Assembly: GCA_008015505.1 (NCBI GenBank)
Contig: SSFR01000006.1
Coordinates: 1 to 64,000, forward strand
Reading direction: 5' to 3'
Length of the DNA stretch: 64,000 nucleotides
Source of the DNA: Pedobacter sp.
GTDB taxonomy: Bacteria; Bacteroidota; Bacteroidia; Sphingobacteriales; Sphingobacteriaceae
Of this stretch, positions 16,654 through 26,993 are shown piece after piece. Position numbers and translations under genes: made by a program. Each line of letters begins with the position of its first letter. Within the stretch, counting starts at the first letter, position 1. The notes under the pieces are model-generated. The model had not been told where the DNA came from, ran no database searches, and saw nothing but the letters and a program-made list of their open reading frames with translations.

Positions 16654-19263
16654 TTGGCAAAAGCAGACAAAAAAACGACTCCTTTAATGCAACAATACAG
16701 CACTATCAAGACCAAATATCCGGGTGCTTTGCTGCTCTTTCGTGTAGGCGATTTTTATGAAACTTTTGGAGAAGATGCTGTGAAGGCTTCACGTATTTTG
16801 GGTATTGTGCTAACCAAAAGGGCCAATGGGACTGCTGCGCATGTGGAGTTAGCAGGGTTTCCTCATCATTCTTTAGAAACCTATTTACCAAAACTTGTTC
16901 GGGCTGGGGAGCGGGTAGCTATTTGTGATCAGTTGGAAGATCCCAAAGCGACCAAAACCATTGTCAAGCGTGGTGTTACAGAGCTAGTCACGCCGGGGGT
17001 ATCCTATAATGATACCATTATTCAGCAGAAGTCAAACAATTATTTGGCTTCTTTGTATGCCGAAAAGAATCTATTGGGGATTGCTTTTTTAGATATTTCT
17101 ACAGGTGAGTTTCTAGTTGCTCAAGGGCCCGCATCATACATTGATAAACTTTTGCAAAGTTTTAAGCCTAGTGAGATTATTTTTCCCAAAAACTACCGAA
17201 ATACTTTCGTCGAAACTTTTGGTGAGCAATTCTATACCTATGTACTGGATGAGTGGCCATATGGTGGGGATTATGCATCTTCTTTTTTACTCAAACACTT
17301 TGAAGTACAATCGCTTAAAGGCTTTGGGATTGAAAAACTGAATTTAGCTATCGTTGCTGCTGGTGTTGCTTTGCATTATCTGAATGAAACAGAGCATCGA
17401 AATCTGCAACATATTTCCTCAATATCGCGAATTGAAGAAGATCGTTATATGTGGCTTGATCGTTTCACCGTACGTAATTTGGAATTATTGGGCTCTCCGA
17501 ATGAAAACGCCAGTACTTTGGTTGATGTGTTGGATCAAACTGTTTCGCCGATGGGGGCTCGATTGCTTCGCCGATGGATAATTATGCCTTTGAAAGAAAA
17601 AAAGTCCATTGAGGAGCGTTTGGCTGCAGTTGACTTTTTGGTACAACAAACAGATTTACGTGAAGCATTGCTTCATGCAATTAAACCAATCGGAGATCTG
17701 GAACGACTCATTTCTAAAATAGGTTTATTAAGAGCCAGTCCACGTGAAGTGATACAGCTTAAAAAAGGTCTACAAGCCATTGCTCATATTAAAAATCTAT
17801 GTGAACAAGCAGCCCTTCCTGTTTTACAAACTATTGCTAAACAACTTGATCCCTGTACGTTGATTCATGATCGGATCGAGAATGAATTAAATACAGAGGT
17901 TCCGGTACTCCTTAGTAAAGGTGGAGTGATTGCCGACGGGGTAGATCAGGAGCTCGATCGACTGCGTAAAATAGCTTTTGGTGGTAAAGACTATTTAATT
18001 GAAATTCAAAAGCGAGAGGCGGAAAATACGAGCATTCCTTCTTTAAAAGTTGCTTTTAATAATGTATTTGGCTACTATTTGGAAGTAACTCATACCCATA
18101 AAGATAAAGTACCAAGTGATTGGATTCGGAAACAAACTTTAGTCAATGCCGAACGTTATATTACCCCTGAACTAAAGGAATATGAAGAACAGATACTAGG
18201 AGCCGAGGAAAAAATACTGGGTCTGGAGACTAAGCTTTATCATGAGCTTATCTCTGCTTTTACAGAGTATATTAAGCCTATTCAGCGCAATGCACAACTA
18301 ATAGCCAGGCTAGATGTATTAATCAATTTTGCCGTTTTGGCCATCAAGAATTACTACGTTAAACCTCAAATCGATGAAGGGAATCGCCTAGATATTAAAG
18401 GGGGAAGACATCCCGTAATCGAAAAAAGATTGCCACTAGGAGAGGAGTACATCACCAACGATATTTTTTTAGATGATCAAACGCAGCAAATTGTCATTAT
18501 TACGGGGCCAAATATGGCTGGTAAATCAGCTTTGTTACGTCAAACAGGGTTAATTGTTTTGATGGCTCAAATGGGTTGTTTTGTTCCAGCAAAGGAAGCC
18601 CAGATTGGTGTGATTGATAAGCTATTTACCCGTGTAGGAGCATCTGATAATCTATCAACAGGAGAGTCCACTTTTATGGTTGAGATGAGTGAGACAGCTA
18701 GTATTTTGAATAATTTGTCAAACAAAAGCTTAGTTCTTTTAGACGAAATTGGTCGTGGAACAAGTACTTATGATGGTATTTCTATCGCTTGGGCTATCTC
18801 AGAATATTTACATAGTCACCCATCTGCGAAGGCAAAAACGCTTTTCGCAACGCATTATCACGAATTGAATGAACTAAGTAATTCATTTAGCCGAATCAAA
18901 AACTTTAACGTAACGGTTAGAGAAATTAATAATAAAGTTATTTTTCTAAGGAAGTTAATGCCCGGTGGAAGTGAACATAGTTTTGGAATCCATGTGGCCA
19001 AAATGGCAGGCATGCCCACTAAGTTAGTTTCTAGAGCAAACGAAATTCTGAAACGTTTGGAACAAGAGCGAACAGGGGGAGAGCAAATCAAAGACAGCAT
19101 CAAAAGGGTGCAGAAACAAGCCTATCAGTTGCAAATGTTTAGTGTTGAAGATCCAGTTTTAATAAAAATACGAGATGTGCTAAATCATCTGGATGTGAAT
19201 ACACTCACCCCTGTAGAGGCACTCATGAAACTAGATGAAATACAGCGTGTGTTAAAAAACTAG
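16654..19263 (+). CDS. mutS: DNA mismatch repair protein MutS
   Basis: Recognises mispairs and starts mismatch repair. The 869 residues have the mismatch-binding F34-Y-E36 in [11 protein letters not shown], the connector and clamp domains, and the ABC ATPase with Walker A in [13 protein letters not shown] near 623, then [18 protein letters not shown] and [14 protein letters not shown]. The start is a TTG giving [19 protein letters not shown], which fits family N-termini; the first ATG is at residue 12 (16687) and would trim only the leader. The MITE-like element B ends 20 bases upstream. No mutL is nearby. Confidence 0.95.
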   Translation: MAKADKKTTPLMQQYSTIKTKYPGALLLFRVGDFYETFGEDAVKASRILGIVLTKRANGTAAHVELAGFPHHSLETYLPKLVRAGERVAICDQLEDPKATKTIVKRGVTELVTPGVSYNDTIIQQKSNNYLASLYAEKNLLGIAFLDISTGEFLVAQGPASYIDKLLQSFKPSEIIFPKNYRNTFVETFGEQFYTYVLDEWPYGGDYASSFLLKHFEVQSLKGFGIEKLNLAIVAAGVALHYLNETEHRNLQHISSISRIEEDRYMWLDRFTVRNLELLGSPNENASTLVDVLDQTVSPMGARLLRRWIIMPLKEKKSIEERLAAVDFLVQQTDLREALLHAIKPIGDLERLISKIGLLRASPREVIQLKKGLQAIAHIKNLCEQAALPVLQTIAKQLDPCTLIHDRIENELNTEVPVLLSKGGVIADGVDQELDRLRKIAFGGKDYLIEIQKREAENTSIPSLKVAFNNVFGYYLEVTHTHKDKVPSDWIRKQTLVNAERYITPELKEYEEQILGAEEKILGLETKLYHELISAFTEYIKPIQRNAQLIARLDVLINFAVLAIKNYYVKPQIDEGNRLDIKGGRHPVIEKRLPLGEEYITNDIFLDDQTQQIVIITGPNMAGKSALLRQTGLIVLMAQMGCFVPAKEAQIGVIDKLFTRVGASDNLSTGESTFMVEMSETASILNNLSNKSLVLLDEIGRGTSTYDGISIAWAISEYLHSHPSAKAKTLFATHYHELNELSNSFSRIKNFNVTVREINNKVIFLRKLMPGGSEHSFGIHVAKMAGMPTKLVSRANEILKRLEQERTGGEQIKDSIKRVQKQAYQLQMFSVEDPVLIKIRDVLNHLDVNTLTPVEALMKLDEIQRVLKN

Positions 19264-19270
19264 TAAAGTA

Positions 19271-19340
19271 GCCAGTCTAAAATTTACCTGAATTTTGTTT
19301 TTAATTTTCTTCGGCTGCAATTTCGTCAGATTTTTAAGAA
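19271..19340. mobile_element. Degenerate MITE-like element, half copy C (inverted)
   Basis: Just after mutS, GTCTAAAATTTA resembles the element end, and the following TTCGGCTGCAATTTCGTCAG plus flanks are the reverse complement of the right-hand interior of copy B (CTAACGAAATTGCAGCC). Only one half is recognisable, so the copy is truncated or decayed. With the palindrome that follows it fills most of the 281-base gap to the next gene. Confidence 0.55.
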
Positions 19341-19377
19341 TACATTTCATGTTATGGTACCATAATATGAAATGTAT
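19340..19377. repeat. 38-base near-perfect palindrome
   Basis: The two halves, AATACATTTCATGTTATGG and its partner, pair over 19 positions with one mismatched pair, centred on GGTACC. It could be the terminator of mutS, although no T-run follows, or the centre of the decayed MITE copy C. The remaining bases 19378-19544 show nothing else recognised. Confidence 0.5.
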
Positions 19378-19544
19378 AGGTCTTACACTTAGACGAGTGA
19401 TTATCAAGCCTTTTAACGCCACGATCAAAGCTTACCTGCACCGCTCCATCTTTAATGATTTTTTTTGTTTTACTCACATTTCTCTCTTAGAGGGTATATA
19501 GTTATTTCATTTTTTATAATTAAAATTCCCCCAATTTTTAATAT

Positions 19545-20000
19545 ATGTATAATATTTCTTTTGCCTTCCTCTTCGCATCACTACTATTTATCTCTTCTTG
19601 CCGTAAAGAAAATTACCAACAACTCCTTCGTTCCGAAAATAATAGACTGGCTTCTGTTGATGAAGATTACACTTTGCTTTACTCCATTTATACCGAAGGG
19701 GGTTCAGTATTTGATCTTTATAGAGATTCAGAAGGCTTTGTCAGTATCTATAAGAAGAAATCAGGAAGTGAATCTCACGATATCAAACTGACGATAAAAG
19801 ATATTAATGGGAAAACCTATCCATTTACTACTTCCTATATGTCAGGCTATCAAAATAGAAAGACAAATATCAAAGACCGAATAAAGGTTCTGAAAGGAGA
19901 AATTATATTATTTGAAGAAGGAAAGGGTAATACTTCGCTAAACGAAGCCATTTACTACAATAAGGAGCGAAAGGACATCAGTAAATGTCTATCAAAATAA
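19545..20000 (+). CDS. Lipoprotein N-terminal part, probably 5' piece of a frameshifted metalloprotease gene
   Basis: The frame codes for 151 residues with a type II signal peptide: FAFLFASLLFISSC with the lipobox Cys at 19, so export and lipid anchoring are expected. After that it has beta-rich sequence with no recognised domain and stops abruptly at KCLSK. From 19942 to the metalloprotease frame (20170 onward) the +1 frame is open without a start codon, reading on as NVYQNKLLPPPTANGKPVPQ. A single +1 shift near AAA-TAA-G at 19995-20001 would join the two into one exported lipoprotein protease of about 650 residues. Real frameshift, programmed slip or sequencing error cannot be separated here. 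Confidence 0.65.
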   Translation: MYNISFAFLFASLLFISSCRKENYQQLLRSENNRLASVDEDYTLLYSIYTEGGSVFDLYRDSEGFVSIYKKKSGSESHDIKLTIKDINGKTYPFTTSYMSGYQNRKTNIKDRIKVLKGEIILFEEGKGNTSLNEAIYYNKERKDISKCLSK

Positions 20001-20169
20001 GCTATTACCACCTCCTACTGCAAATGGGAAGCCAGTTCCTCAAAAAAGACCAAAAACACGCAGGATTATTGTTCTTTCAAATCAAAAACCAGGTTCTAAG
20101 CTAAGTGATACTCCTACTACTTTTTCTATAAAAACTACAGATGGTTCCTATAGTTTCAGTAGTGATGAT

Positions 20170-21516
20170 GTGGCTAAACTTTCTTACCTAGAAATAGACT
20201 CAAGTGGTGATCTTTTATCTGTCTTAACTGATGGAGTATACCTATTTAGTAATGAACACACTAGAGAAAAAAGAGGAATAAGAAATAGTCGCTGTAGTAC
20301 AGGTGTTACGGAAGAAATTATTTATGATATAAATACCGAGGCTTACGCGAGTGGAAGTCCTGTTGGAGCTGGAATATTTTCTATCCGGAGAACCATTGAT
20401 GACCAAATTATCATGTATCAGGAAAACGCATTTGGTCCTGGAAACTCATCAGTGAACTACGAAATAACTGCAAAGAGTTATAAAATAGACACGTCGCTAG
20501 AATACACATCAAAATTGACATTCAATGAAAATATTTTTTCGTCAAGTGCAAACCAAAGAATAGATACGAAACTGAATGGCCTAATCATCGTCAAGCGTAA
20601 CGGTATTGTTCTTTTTGATGAATCAGAAGAAATAAAAAAACAAGTGATTAACTACGGCTTATGTATGGCAGATTTTTTTCAAAAATCTGAACTTTTTACC
20701 GACTCTCATCATATCACTCGCAGAGGAGTTGGAGATTATTTTTATGAAATGCCTCAAAATGGTGATCCTGTAGTGATTAAGGTAAAGTTTATTACATCTA
20801 AATGCTCAGAAGGTTTTAAAAAGCTCATTATGAATGCAGTCAAAGACTGGGAAGCGTATGCACATGTTGAATTTCATTTTTTTAATGATAATTCGAATGA
20901 ATATGCTCATGTCAGAATAGATGTTGGAAAAGGGTTGCCCGACAATGGCATACCTAATTATTCTGCTCATGGAACCCTCGCAAAAATGATACCGAATGAT
21001 CGACACACTATGCGGTTATCAGTAAACCAATATTATAGAATTCAACAAGGACTTGTAACAGAAGCCCGTGTTAAACGGAGCATTTTACACGAATTTGGCC
21101 ACGTACTTGGGCTAATGCATGAACATCAACATCCAAATCGCAAATTTAAATGGAATAAAGACGCTGTTTATAAAAGTCTCCCCTCTGGTGCAACTCGGGA
21201 AGACATGGATAGACAAATTTTTGCAATAGTCAATAGTCCAACCTCGTCTAATAGTGGTCAATATGACCCCCAATCTATAATGAATTATCCTTTTCCTCCG
21301 TTGTTTACCTTTGGGTCTTCAGCCTGTCCTCCTGCTCGGGACGAAGACATTCTCGAACTGTCTGCTGGTGATAAAGCATTTATTGCCAAAATGTACCCAG
21401 CATCTTATTGTACAAAATTAAATCCTCAGTGTACAAACAATAATGAGCAGAAGCCTCTGCATAAAAAGAAGCCCGACTATATAGATACAACAAATGAGCC
21501 ACCCGGTCCAGAGTAG
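20170..21516 (+). CDS. M12A (astacin-like) zinc metalloprotease, 3' piece of a split gene
   Basis: The catalytic motif H-E-x-x-H-x-x-G-x-x-H is intact in LHEFGHVLGLMHEHQHPNR near residues 307-325, with the astacin-type Met-turn S-I-M-N-Y-P about 60 residues later after YDPQ. The N-terminal ~200 residues are beta-rich with no named domain. The GTG at 20170 is a weak start: the same frame is open back to 19942 and the preceding 19545-20000 frame supplies the lipoprotein signal, so the GTG product alone would lack an export signal. The C-terminus is Pro/Lys-rich. Substrate is unknown; secreted degradation of proteins or peptides is inferred. Confidence 0.75.
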   Translation: MAKLSYLEIDSSGDLLSVLTDGVYLFSNEHTREKRGIRNSRCSTGVTEEIIYDINTEAYASGSPVGAGIFSIRRTIDDQIIMYQENAFGPGNSSVNYEITAKSYKIDTSLEYTSKLTFNENIFSSSANQRIDTKLNGLIIVKRNGIVLFDESEEIKKQVINYGLCMADFFQKSELFTDSHHITRRGVGDYFYEMPQNGDPVVIKVKFITSKCSEGFKKLIMNAVKDWEAYAHVEFHFFNDNSNEYAHVRIDVGKGLPDNGIPNYSAHGTLAKMIPNDRHTMRLSVNQYYRIQQGLVTEARVKRSILHEFGHVLGLMHEHQHPNRKFKWNKDAVYKSLPSGATREDMDRQIFAIVNSPTSSNSGQYDPQSIMNYPFPPLFTFGSSACPPARDEDILELSAGDKAFIAKMYPASYCTKLNPQCTNNNEQKPLHKKKPDYIDTTNEPPGPE

Positions 21517-21544
21517 TTATTTATTATTCAACATTCCCTTAGAA

Positions 21545-22786
21545 TTATCCATGTGGCAAAACTCTCCGTGCAAGTTTACCAATACTTAGACCCTGTACGA
21601 TAATAGAAAACACAACCACAAAATAAGTTGCTGCAACAAGTAATAGCTTGTATGGTCCCTCATCTATAGATAAAGCTAATGCAATAGAAACCCCCCCTCG
21701 CAATCCTCCCCATACCAGTATTTTAATTGTTCCTCTGCTAAATTTTTCTTTAAATGGGATAATTAGTGTTGGAAACCATATCGAAAGAAAACGAGATAAT
21801 AAAACGATCAGGATGCAAATCACACCCAGTGACGAGTAACCCAATATATTGGGTATAAGTAATAGCTCAAATCCTATAAATAGAAACAATATGGCATTAA
21901 GGATATCATCTATTAGTTCCCAGAATTTATTAAGATAATCTTTGGTGATTGCGGACATAGCTGTTCTTTTACCGTAATTACCAATAACAATTCCGGCTGC
22001 AACCATTGTTAAAGGTCCTGATATATGTATTGCATGAGCAAGGAGATAACCACCCATAACTACAGAGAGCGTAATTAATACAGATACTTTATAGTCGTCT
22101 ATTTTTCTAATGGCATTAGATGCTCCCAATCCTAAAAGTGCACCTAGAGCAAAGCCCCCAGCAGCTTCTTTAACCAGCAACCATGAAATATTGGTAATGG
22201 ATAAGTCCATTTCACTGCCTTGTGCTAATTGCAAAATCACAGCGAAAATAACCACAGCCACCCCATCATTAAACAATGATTCCCCTGCTACCTTAGTCTC
22301 AAGTGATTTAGGAACATGTGCGTCTTTTAAGATACTCAACACGGCTATCGGATCAGTAGGAGAGATTAATGCACCAAAAAGAAGGCAATAGATAAAAGGT
22401 AAATGCCATCCTAATATTGGTAAACAACAATAAAGTAAGGCGCCCACTACAAAGGTGGAAATAATAACACTAATTGTTGAAAAAATCATAATAGGTAGCT
22501 TTTGCTCACGTAGATCTTGTAGATTAATGTGGATCGCACCTGCAAAAAGCAAAAAGTTCAACATACCCCCCATAAGTATCTCTGTAAAATCTACATCCTG
22601 TAGCAGTGTAGAAAAATGACGGAGCGTTTTTGGAAAGATATTACCCGTAATAACCAGCACTATGGAGGTAAGCATGGCAATTACCATCACACCTATGGTG
22701 GATGGTAGTTTCAAAAATCTAAGATTGAGATACGAAAAAAAAGAAGCTAAAACGATGAGAACAGAAAATGAATAATATAATTCCAT
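21545..22786 (-). CDS. Na+/H+ antiporter, CPA1 (NhaP-type) family
   Basis: Integral membrane protein of 413 residues with about 12 hydrophobic segments. CPA1 signatures are present: FGALISPTDPIAVLSILKD in the core and GESLFNDGVAVVIF with the ion-binding Asn-Asp pair; a later IWGGLRGG-like segment reads VWGGLRGGVSIALALSI. It exchanges Na+ (or K+) for H+ across the inner membrane for pH and salt balance. There is no C-terminal cytosolic regulatory domain. It converges on the metalloprotease with a 28-base gap and lies 125 bases downstream of clpB on the same strand. Confidence 0.92.
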   Translation of the reverse strand: MELYYSFSVLIVLASFFSYLNLRFLKLPSTIGVMVIAMLTSIVLVITGNIFPKTLRHFSTLLQDVDFTEILMGGMLNFLLFAGAIHINLQDLREQKLPIMIFSTISVIISTFVVGALLYCCLPILGWHLPFIYCLLFGALISPTDPIAVLSILKDAHVPKSLETKVAGESLFNDGVAVVIFAVILQLAQGSEMDLSITNISWLLVKEAAGGFALGALLGLGASNAIRKIDDYKVSVLITLSVVMGGYLLAHAIHISGPLTMVAAGIVIGNYGKRTAMSAITKDYLNKFWELIDDILNAILFLFIGFELLLIPNILGYSSLGVICILIVLLSRFLSIWFPTLIIPFKEKFSRGTIKILVWGGLRGGVSIALALSIDEGPYKLLLVAATYFVVVFSIIVQGLSIGKLARRVLPHG

Positions 22787-22911
22787 ATCGATTAGATACT
22801 ATCTAGTGGCTATGTAACACATGGCTCTTCTAATTATCTGCAATAACCACTATTTGATAGCGTCTTTATTTGATCATTTAAACATATAGGCTCAAGCCCA
22901 CCTTTACAGTA

Positions 22912-25536
22912 TTAACTATCTTTGACCTTTATCTTCTCTTTTTCTTTAATGTTACTGAAAAAGAAATGATTATCGACTACATCTAACTTAATTTTACTGT
23001 CTTTTTCTACTTTGCCAGCCAAGATCTCTTTGGATAGCTCATTGAGTACTCGTTTTTGAATAACACGTTTGAGTGGACGTGCACCAAATTGAGGATCGTA
23101 GCCCAGTTGAGCTAACCAATCGAGTGCATCTACAGTAGCTTCAACTTGTATTCCCATATCCTGAAGCGTATGCTGTACCCCTTGGAACTGAAGTTTAACT
23201 ATATCGCGGAGCTCTTTACGATTAAGTGGGGTAAACATGATAAGCTCATCAATGCGGTTCAAAAACTCTGGCCGAATAGTTTCTTTTAAGAGCTCGAAAA
23301 GCTCGGCCTTTGTTTTGGCCACAATCTTTTCTTGATTATGTTCGTCCAAGTCTTTAAAATTTTCTTGAATAAGATGTGATCCAATATTAGAGGTCATGAT
23401 GATGATCGTATTCTTAAAATTGACCACACGTCCCTTGTTGTCGGTGAGCCTACCATCATCTAGTACTTGTAGCAAAATATTGAATACGTCTGGATGTGCT
23501 TTTTCGATCTCATCTAATAAAATCACTGAATAAGGCTTTCGCCTAACAGCCTCCGTTAATTGGCCACCTTCATCATAACCTACATAACCTGGAGGCGCAC
23601 CAATCAAACGAGATACTGCATGACGTTCTTGGTATTCACTCATATCAATACGAATCATGGCATGCTCATCATTAAACAAGTATTCAGCTAATGCTTTGGC
23701 CAATTCTGTTTTACCCACACCAGTTGTCCCAAGAAAAATGAATGAACCAATGGGTTTTCTTTTATCCTGCAAACCGGCACGAGAACGACGAATGGCATCC
23801 GCTACTGCTTCAATAGCTTCATGCTGACCTGCTACACGTTTATGGAGTTCTTCTTCCATCTGTAATAATTTTTCTCGTTCACTCTGAATCATTTTGGTAA
23901 CGGGAATGCCTGTCCATCTAGAAACGACACCCGCAATGTCTTCAGCAGTTACTTCTTCTTTGAGCATCCGACCATGGCTTTCAGTACTAGCCAGTTCTTT
24001 TTTCATTCGTTCCAGGTCTTGCTGTGCTTCACTAATTTTGCCATAGCGTAATTCGGCTACTTTGCCATAATCTCCAGCACGTTCAGCCTGGTCAGCCTCG
24101 AGCTTGAAAGACTCAATTTGCTCCATTTTAACATTAATGGCCTCTACTTGGTCTTTTTCAGTTTTCCATTTCGCACGCAATGCATCGCGCTGGCTTGCAA
24201 GATTGGATATTTCGGTGCTCAGCTCTTTTACTTTTTGCTCGTCTTTCTCACGCTTGATGGCTTCGCGTTCTATTTCCAGTTGCATGATTTTCCGTTCGAG
24301 TTCATCAACAGCCTCTGGAACGGAATCCATTTCTAAGCGCAACTTAGATGCCGCTTCATCCATTAAGTCAATGGCTTTATCGGGTAAAAAACGATCGGAA
24401 ATATATCGTTGAGAAAGTTCTACTGCAGCAATGATAGCCTCATCTTTGATACGTACTTTGTGATGAGTTTCATAGCGCTCTTTTAGTCCTCTGAGGATAG
24501 AGATGGCGTCTTGTGTATCGGGTTCATCGACCATTACTTGCTGAAACCGACGCTCTAAAGCCTTATCTTTTTCCAGATACTTTTGATATTCATTAAGCGT
24601 AGTTGCTCCAATAGCACGTAGCTCTCCTCGAGCAAGTGCAGGTTTAAGAATATTGGCTGCATCCATGGCTCCTTCACCTCCTCCAGCACCAACGAGCGTA
24701 TGTATTTCGTCAATGAATAGTACAATTTCTCCATCACTTTGAGTCACTTCTTTGATTACGGCCTTCAAGCGCTCTTCAAATTCTCCCTTGTATTTTGCTC
24801 CAGCTATGAGTGCACCCATATCTAAGGAATAAACGATTTTACTTTTTAGGTTTTCAGGGACATCACCTTGGATAATACGAAATGCGATACCTTCGGCAAT
24901 AGCTGTTTTACCCACGCCAGGCTCACCGATAAGTATCGGATTGTTTTTGGTGCGCCGAGAAAGAATTTGGATAACTCGCCTGATTTCCTCATCTCGTCCA
25001 ATAACAGGATCAAGTTTACCTGATTCAGCATATTCGTTTAAATTTCGGGCATATTTATTTAGAGCATTATAAGTTGCTTCTGCATTTTGATCAGTTACAC
25101 GACTATCACCTCTAAGTTCAATAATGGCCTTTTTGAGGTCTTTTTCATTCACTCCGGCATCTTTCAGTAGTGTGCTCACTTTGTCTCCAATGTGTAAAAG
25201 ACTAAGCAAAAGATGTTCAACAGAAACAAACTCGTCTTTGAATTCCTTCAGATAGGACTGTGCTTTTTGTAGTGCACTATTTGCTCCGGATGAGAGATAG
25301 ATATCACTACCACTCACTTTAGGAAAGCTTTTAATTTGTGTGTCTAGCCCAGTTTGGAGATGCGAGATATTTACATTTAATTTTTTGAGTAGATAGCTCA
25401 CTACATTTTCATCAACAGTGAGCAGGCCTTTTAAGATATGCGCTGTTTCAATAGCCTGTTGCTGATTACCCTGTGCAATTTCTGAAGCTTTCCCAATAGC
25501 TTCCTGTGCTTTGATGGTGAAGTTATTTAAGTTCAT
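22912..25536 (-). CDS. clpB: ATP-dependent disaggregase ClpB
   Basis: Hsp100 that resolubilises aggregates with DnaK. The 874 residues carry two N-terminal Clp repeats (1-145), AAA+ D1 with Walker [11 protein letters not shown] near 205 and [13 protein letters not shown], a full-length coiled-coil M domain (~410-525: [30 protein letters not shown]), D2 with [16 protein letters not shown] and the C-terminal [15 protein letters not shown]. The long M domain and lack of a ClpP loop distinguish it from ClpA/C and from the second, shorter paralogue at 59.0-61.5 kb. No CIRCE-like repeat was seen in the 298-base upstream gap. Confidence 0.97.
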   Translation of the reverse strand: MNLNNFTIKAQEAIGKASEIAQGNQQQAIETAHILKGLLTVDENVVSYLLKKLNVNISHLQTGLDTQIKSFPKVSGSDIYLSSGANSALQKAQSYLKEFKDEFVSVEHLLLSLLHIGDKVSTLLKDAGVNEKDLKKAIIELRGDSRVTDQNAEATYNALNKYARNLNEYAESGKLDPVIGRDEEIRRVIQILSRRTKNNPILIGEPGVGKTAIAEGIAFRIIQGDVPENLKSKIVYSLDMGALIAGAKYKGEFEERLKAVIKEVTQSDGEIVLFIDEIHTLVGAGGGEGAMDAANILKPALARGELRAIGATTLNEYQKYLEKDKALERRFQQVMVDEPDTQDAISILRGLKERYETHHKVRIKDEAIIAAVELSQRYISDRFLPDKAIDLMDEAASKLRLEMDSVPEAVDELERKIMQLEIEREAIKREKDEQKVKELSTEISNLASQRDALRAKWKTEKDQVEAINVKMEQIESFKLEADQAERAGDYGKVAELRYGKISEAQQDLERMKKELASTESHGRMLKEEVTAEDIAGVVSRWTGIPVTKMIQSEREKLLQMEEELHKRVAGQHEAIEAVADAIRRSRAGLQDKRKPIGSFIFLGTTGVGKTELAKALAEYLFNDEHAMIRIDMSEYQERHAVSRLIGAPPGYVGYDEGGQLTEAVRRKPYSVILLDEIEKAHPDVFNILLQVLDDGRLTDNKGRVVNFKNTIIIMTSNIGSHLIQENFKDLDEHNQEKIVAKTKAELFELLKETIRPEFLNRIDELIMFTPLNRKELRDIVKLQFQGVQHTLQDMGIQVEATVDALDWLAQLGYDPQFGARPLKRVIQKRVLNELSKEILAGKVEKDSKIKLDVVDNHFFFSNIKEKEKIKVKDS

Positions 25537-25793
25537 TCGCTTGATGTATGTAGACAGTTAAAGATAGATTCAAACAATGAATAATTAGCAAAAATTCTGC
25601 CAATTGCTTCGTCTTCAGAATACATAGAAATTATCTTTAAAAGTAGAGGAAGCAAAAATGCCTTATTTTGGATAAAAATATCTTTTTGATCGATTTACAT
25701 AGGTTTTTAGGGTTGATATTCGGAGGTCATTTTGTCACTAAATTTGCCCTAATGTTAGATTGAAAATATTTTTTGTATCGAATGTTGAATTGC

Positions 25794-25801
25794 TATATTT
25801 G
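25794..25801 (+). promoter_or_regulatory. Promoter -7 box for tRNA-Ser
   Basis: TATATTTG fits TAnnTTTG, with TTTTG at 25771-25775, 18 bases upstream, as the -33 element. A short GACTCG/CGAGTC hairpin lies in the leader before the tRNA. Confidence 0.65.
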
Positions 25802-25834
25802 CAGTCCTCGGACTCGACACGAGTCGTATTAAAA

Positions 25835-25921
25835 GGAGAGATGCCTGAGAGGCCGAAAGGAACAGTTTGCTAAACTGTCGTACTGGAAACGGTACCGAGG
25901 GTTCGAATCCCTCTCTCTCCG
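25835..25921 (+). tRNA. tRNA-Ser (anticodon GCU)
   Basis: An 87-base class II tRNA. The acceptor GGAGAGA pairs with TCTCTCC. The anticodon stem ACAGT/ACTGT encloses the loop TTGCTAA, which gives anticodon GCU (reads AGC and AGU). A long variable arm (TACTGGAAACGGTA) and the T-loop GGTTCGAATCC are present. CCA is not encoded. Confidence 0.95.
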
Positions 25922-25958
25922 CTTCATTTTGAATTAATTGATTACTACTTATTAAGTA

Positions 25959-26020
25959 AAGTAAACAAACAAATAGGAAAGCATATTAAATAATATGCTT
26001 TCCTATTTGTTTGTTTACTT
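25959..26020. terminator. 62-base perfect palindrome, likely bidirectional terminator
   Basis: Two perfectly complementary 30-base arms (25959-25988 and 25991-26020) surround an AA loop. The arms begin AAGTAAACAAACAAATAGG and end in T-rich sequence on both strands. It lies between the tRNA-Ser gene and a convergent lipoprotein gene, the usual place for a shared terminator, but it is much longer than the others in this window. Confidence 0.65.
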
Positions 26021-26037
26021 ATAGTTAAGCCTGTCTA

Positions 26038-26418
26038 TTAATGAATATCATCGAAAGATCTAGCATTATGTTGTTCACGATCATATTCACTTAATAGATT
26101 TCGACCTTGGATCGTATAATCCTTGTTATAATCCTTATATCCTGATGGAGTATATCTAGGCGGATTGCGTTTAGGTGCTTTAGGCGTTCTGTTTTTTATA
26201 GGATTATTGGGCGTTTTAGGGGAGTTGTTCTGAGGGGTATTTTTGTCAGTAGTGGTTTTGTTGGGTGGTGATTTTTTAGGTGTGGTAAAGCCAGCAGCAA
26301 CCACAGTTGGAATAGGTGTTTGATCGAGAATTAGTGGCGCCTCTTTTTGACAGCCGGTAGCTAAAACTAATAATCCAACGAATCCGATGTTGTAAGAAAA
26401 TTTAAAACGATTTTTCAT
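26038..26418 (-). CDS. Low-complexity lipoprotein, unknown function
   Basis: The start at 26418 gives 126 residues with a short basic N-terminus (MKNRFKFSYN) and a lipoprotein signal ending VLATGC, so the mature protein would begin at Cys23 and be membrane anchored. An upstream Met at 26466 would add 16 residues without signal character and is rejected. The middle (~45-95) is a Pro/Lys/Asn/Thr-rich low-complexity linker, and the tail is charged (YDREQHNARSFDDIH). No domain is recognised. It converges on tRNA-Ser across the long palindrome. Confidence 0.65.
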   Translation of the reverse strand: MKNRFKFSYNIGFVGLLVLATGCQKEAPLILDQTPIPTVVAAGFTTPKKSPPNKTTTDKNTPQNNSPKTPNNPIKNRTPKAPKRNPPRYTPSGYKDYNKDYTIQGRNLLSEYDREQHNARSFDDIH

Positions 26419-26627
26419 AACGTGTCTATAATTAAAAATATTAACAATAAGGTTGCAATTATACATATAATGATATCAACCTATATGATTTTCTAATTTG
26501 TTATCACACGTTTAATAAATATTTATATCAAATAAAACCTTAACTCACCCATCGATTGAGTTTCTTGGAAATAATTATTATTTAGTATTTCACACATAAA
26601 GAGCGTTTTTCAACAAGTGACACTGAG

Positions 26628-26993
26628 TCAAACAATTTGTTTCACGTCTAACACCAATTCAGTACCATTTTTATTTAACCAATAAATCCGGTCGTCTTTC
26701 ACATATTCCACAAAACCATCAAGAGCAATATCATGTTCTACGAGCTCGCCTAGATCATATCTACTGACAGCTAGACCAAAAAAATAATAGGCTTTGTTAT
26801 CGAATCTTTTTGCTTGTATGGGCCGAATAAACTGAGGTGGTTTAGTGTTAGCCAGCTGGTATCGCAGAAAGTATTTTTTACCTCGCTTGATAATGTGAGG
26901 TTCTACCAAAAAGTCCAATTCACTTAAATTAACACTGGGTTGTGGACCAAAGTGTTTGGTAAAATAATCGATTGTTGATTTGAAAAGTTCCAT
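26628..26993 (-). CDS. Hypothetical protein, 121 residues
   Basis: A soluble-looking protein with no signal peptide or membrane helix: MELFKSTIDYFTKHFGPQPS at the start, then alternating beta-type stretches such as KKYFLRYQLAN, KAYYFFGLAVSRYDLGELV and DRIYWLNKNGTELVLDV. I do not recognise the family. Codon use and base composition match the neighbours. It stands alone between the lipoprotein gene and a 595-base gap. Confidence 0.55.
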   Translation of the reverse strand: MELFKSTIDYFTKHFGPQPSVNLSELDFLVEPHIIKRGKKYFLRYQLANTKPPQFIRPIQAKRFDNKAYYFFGLAVSRYDLGELVEHDIALDGFVEYVKDDRIYWLNKNGTELVLDVKQIV

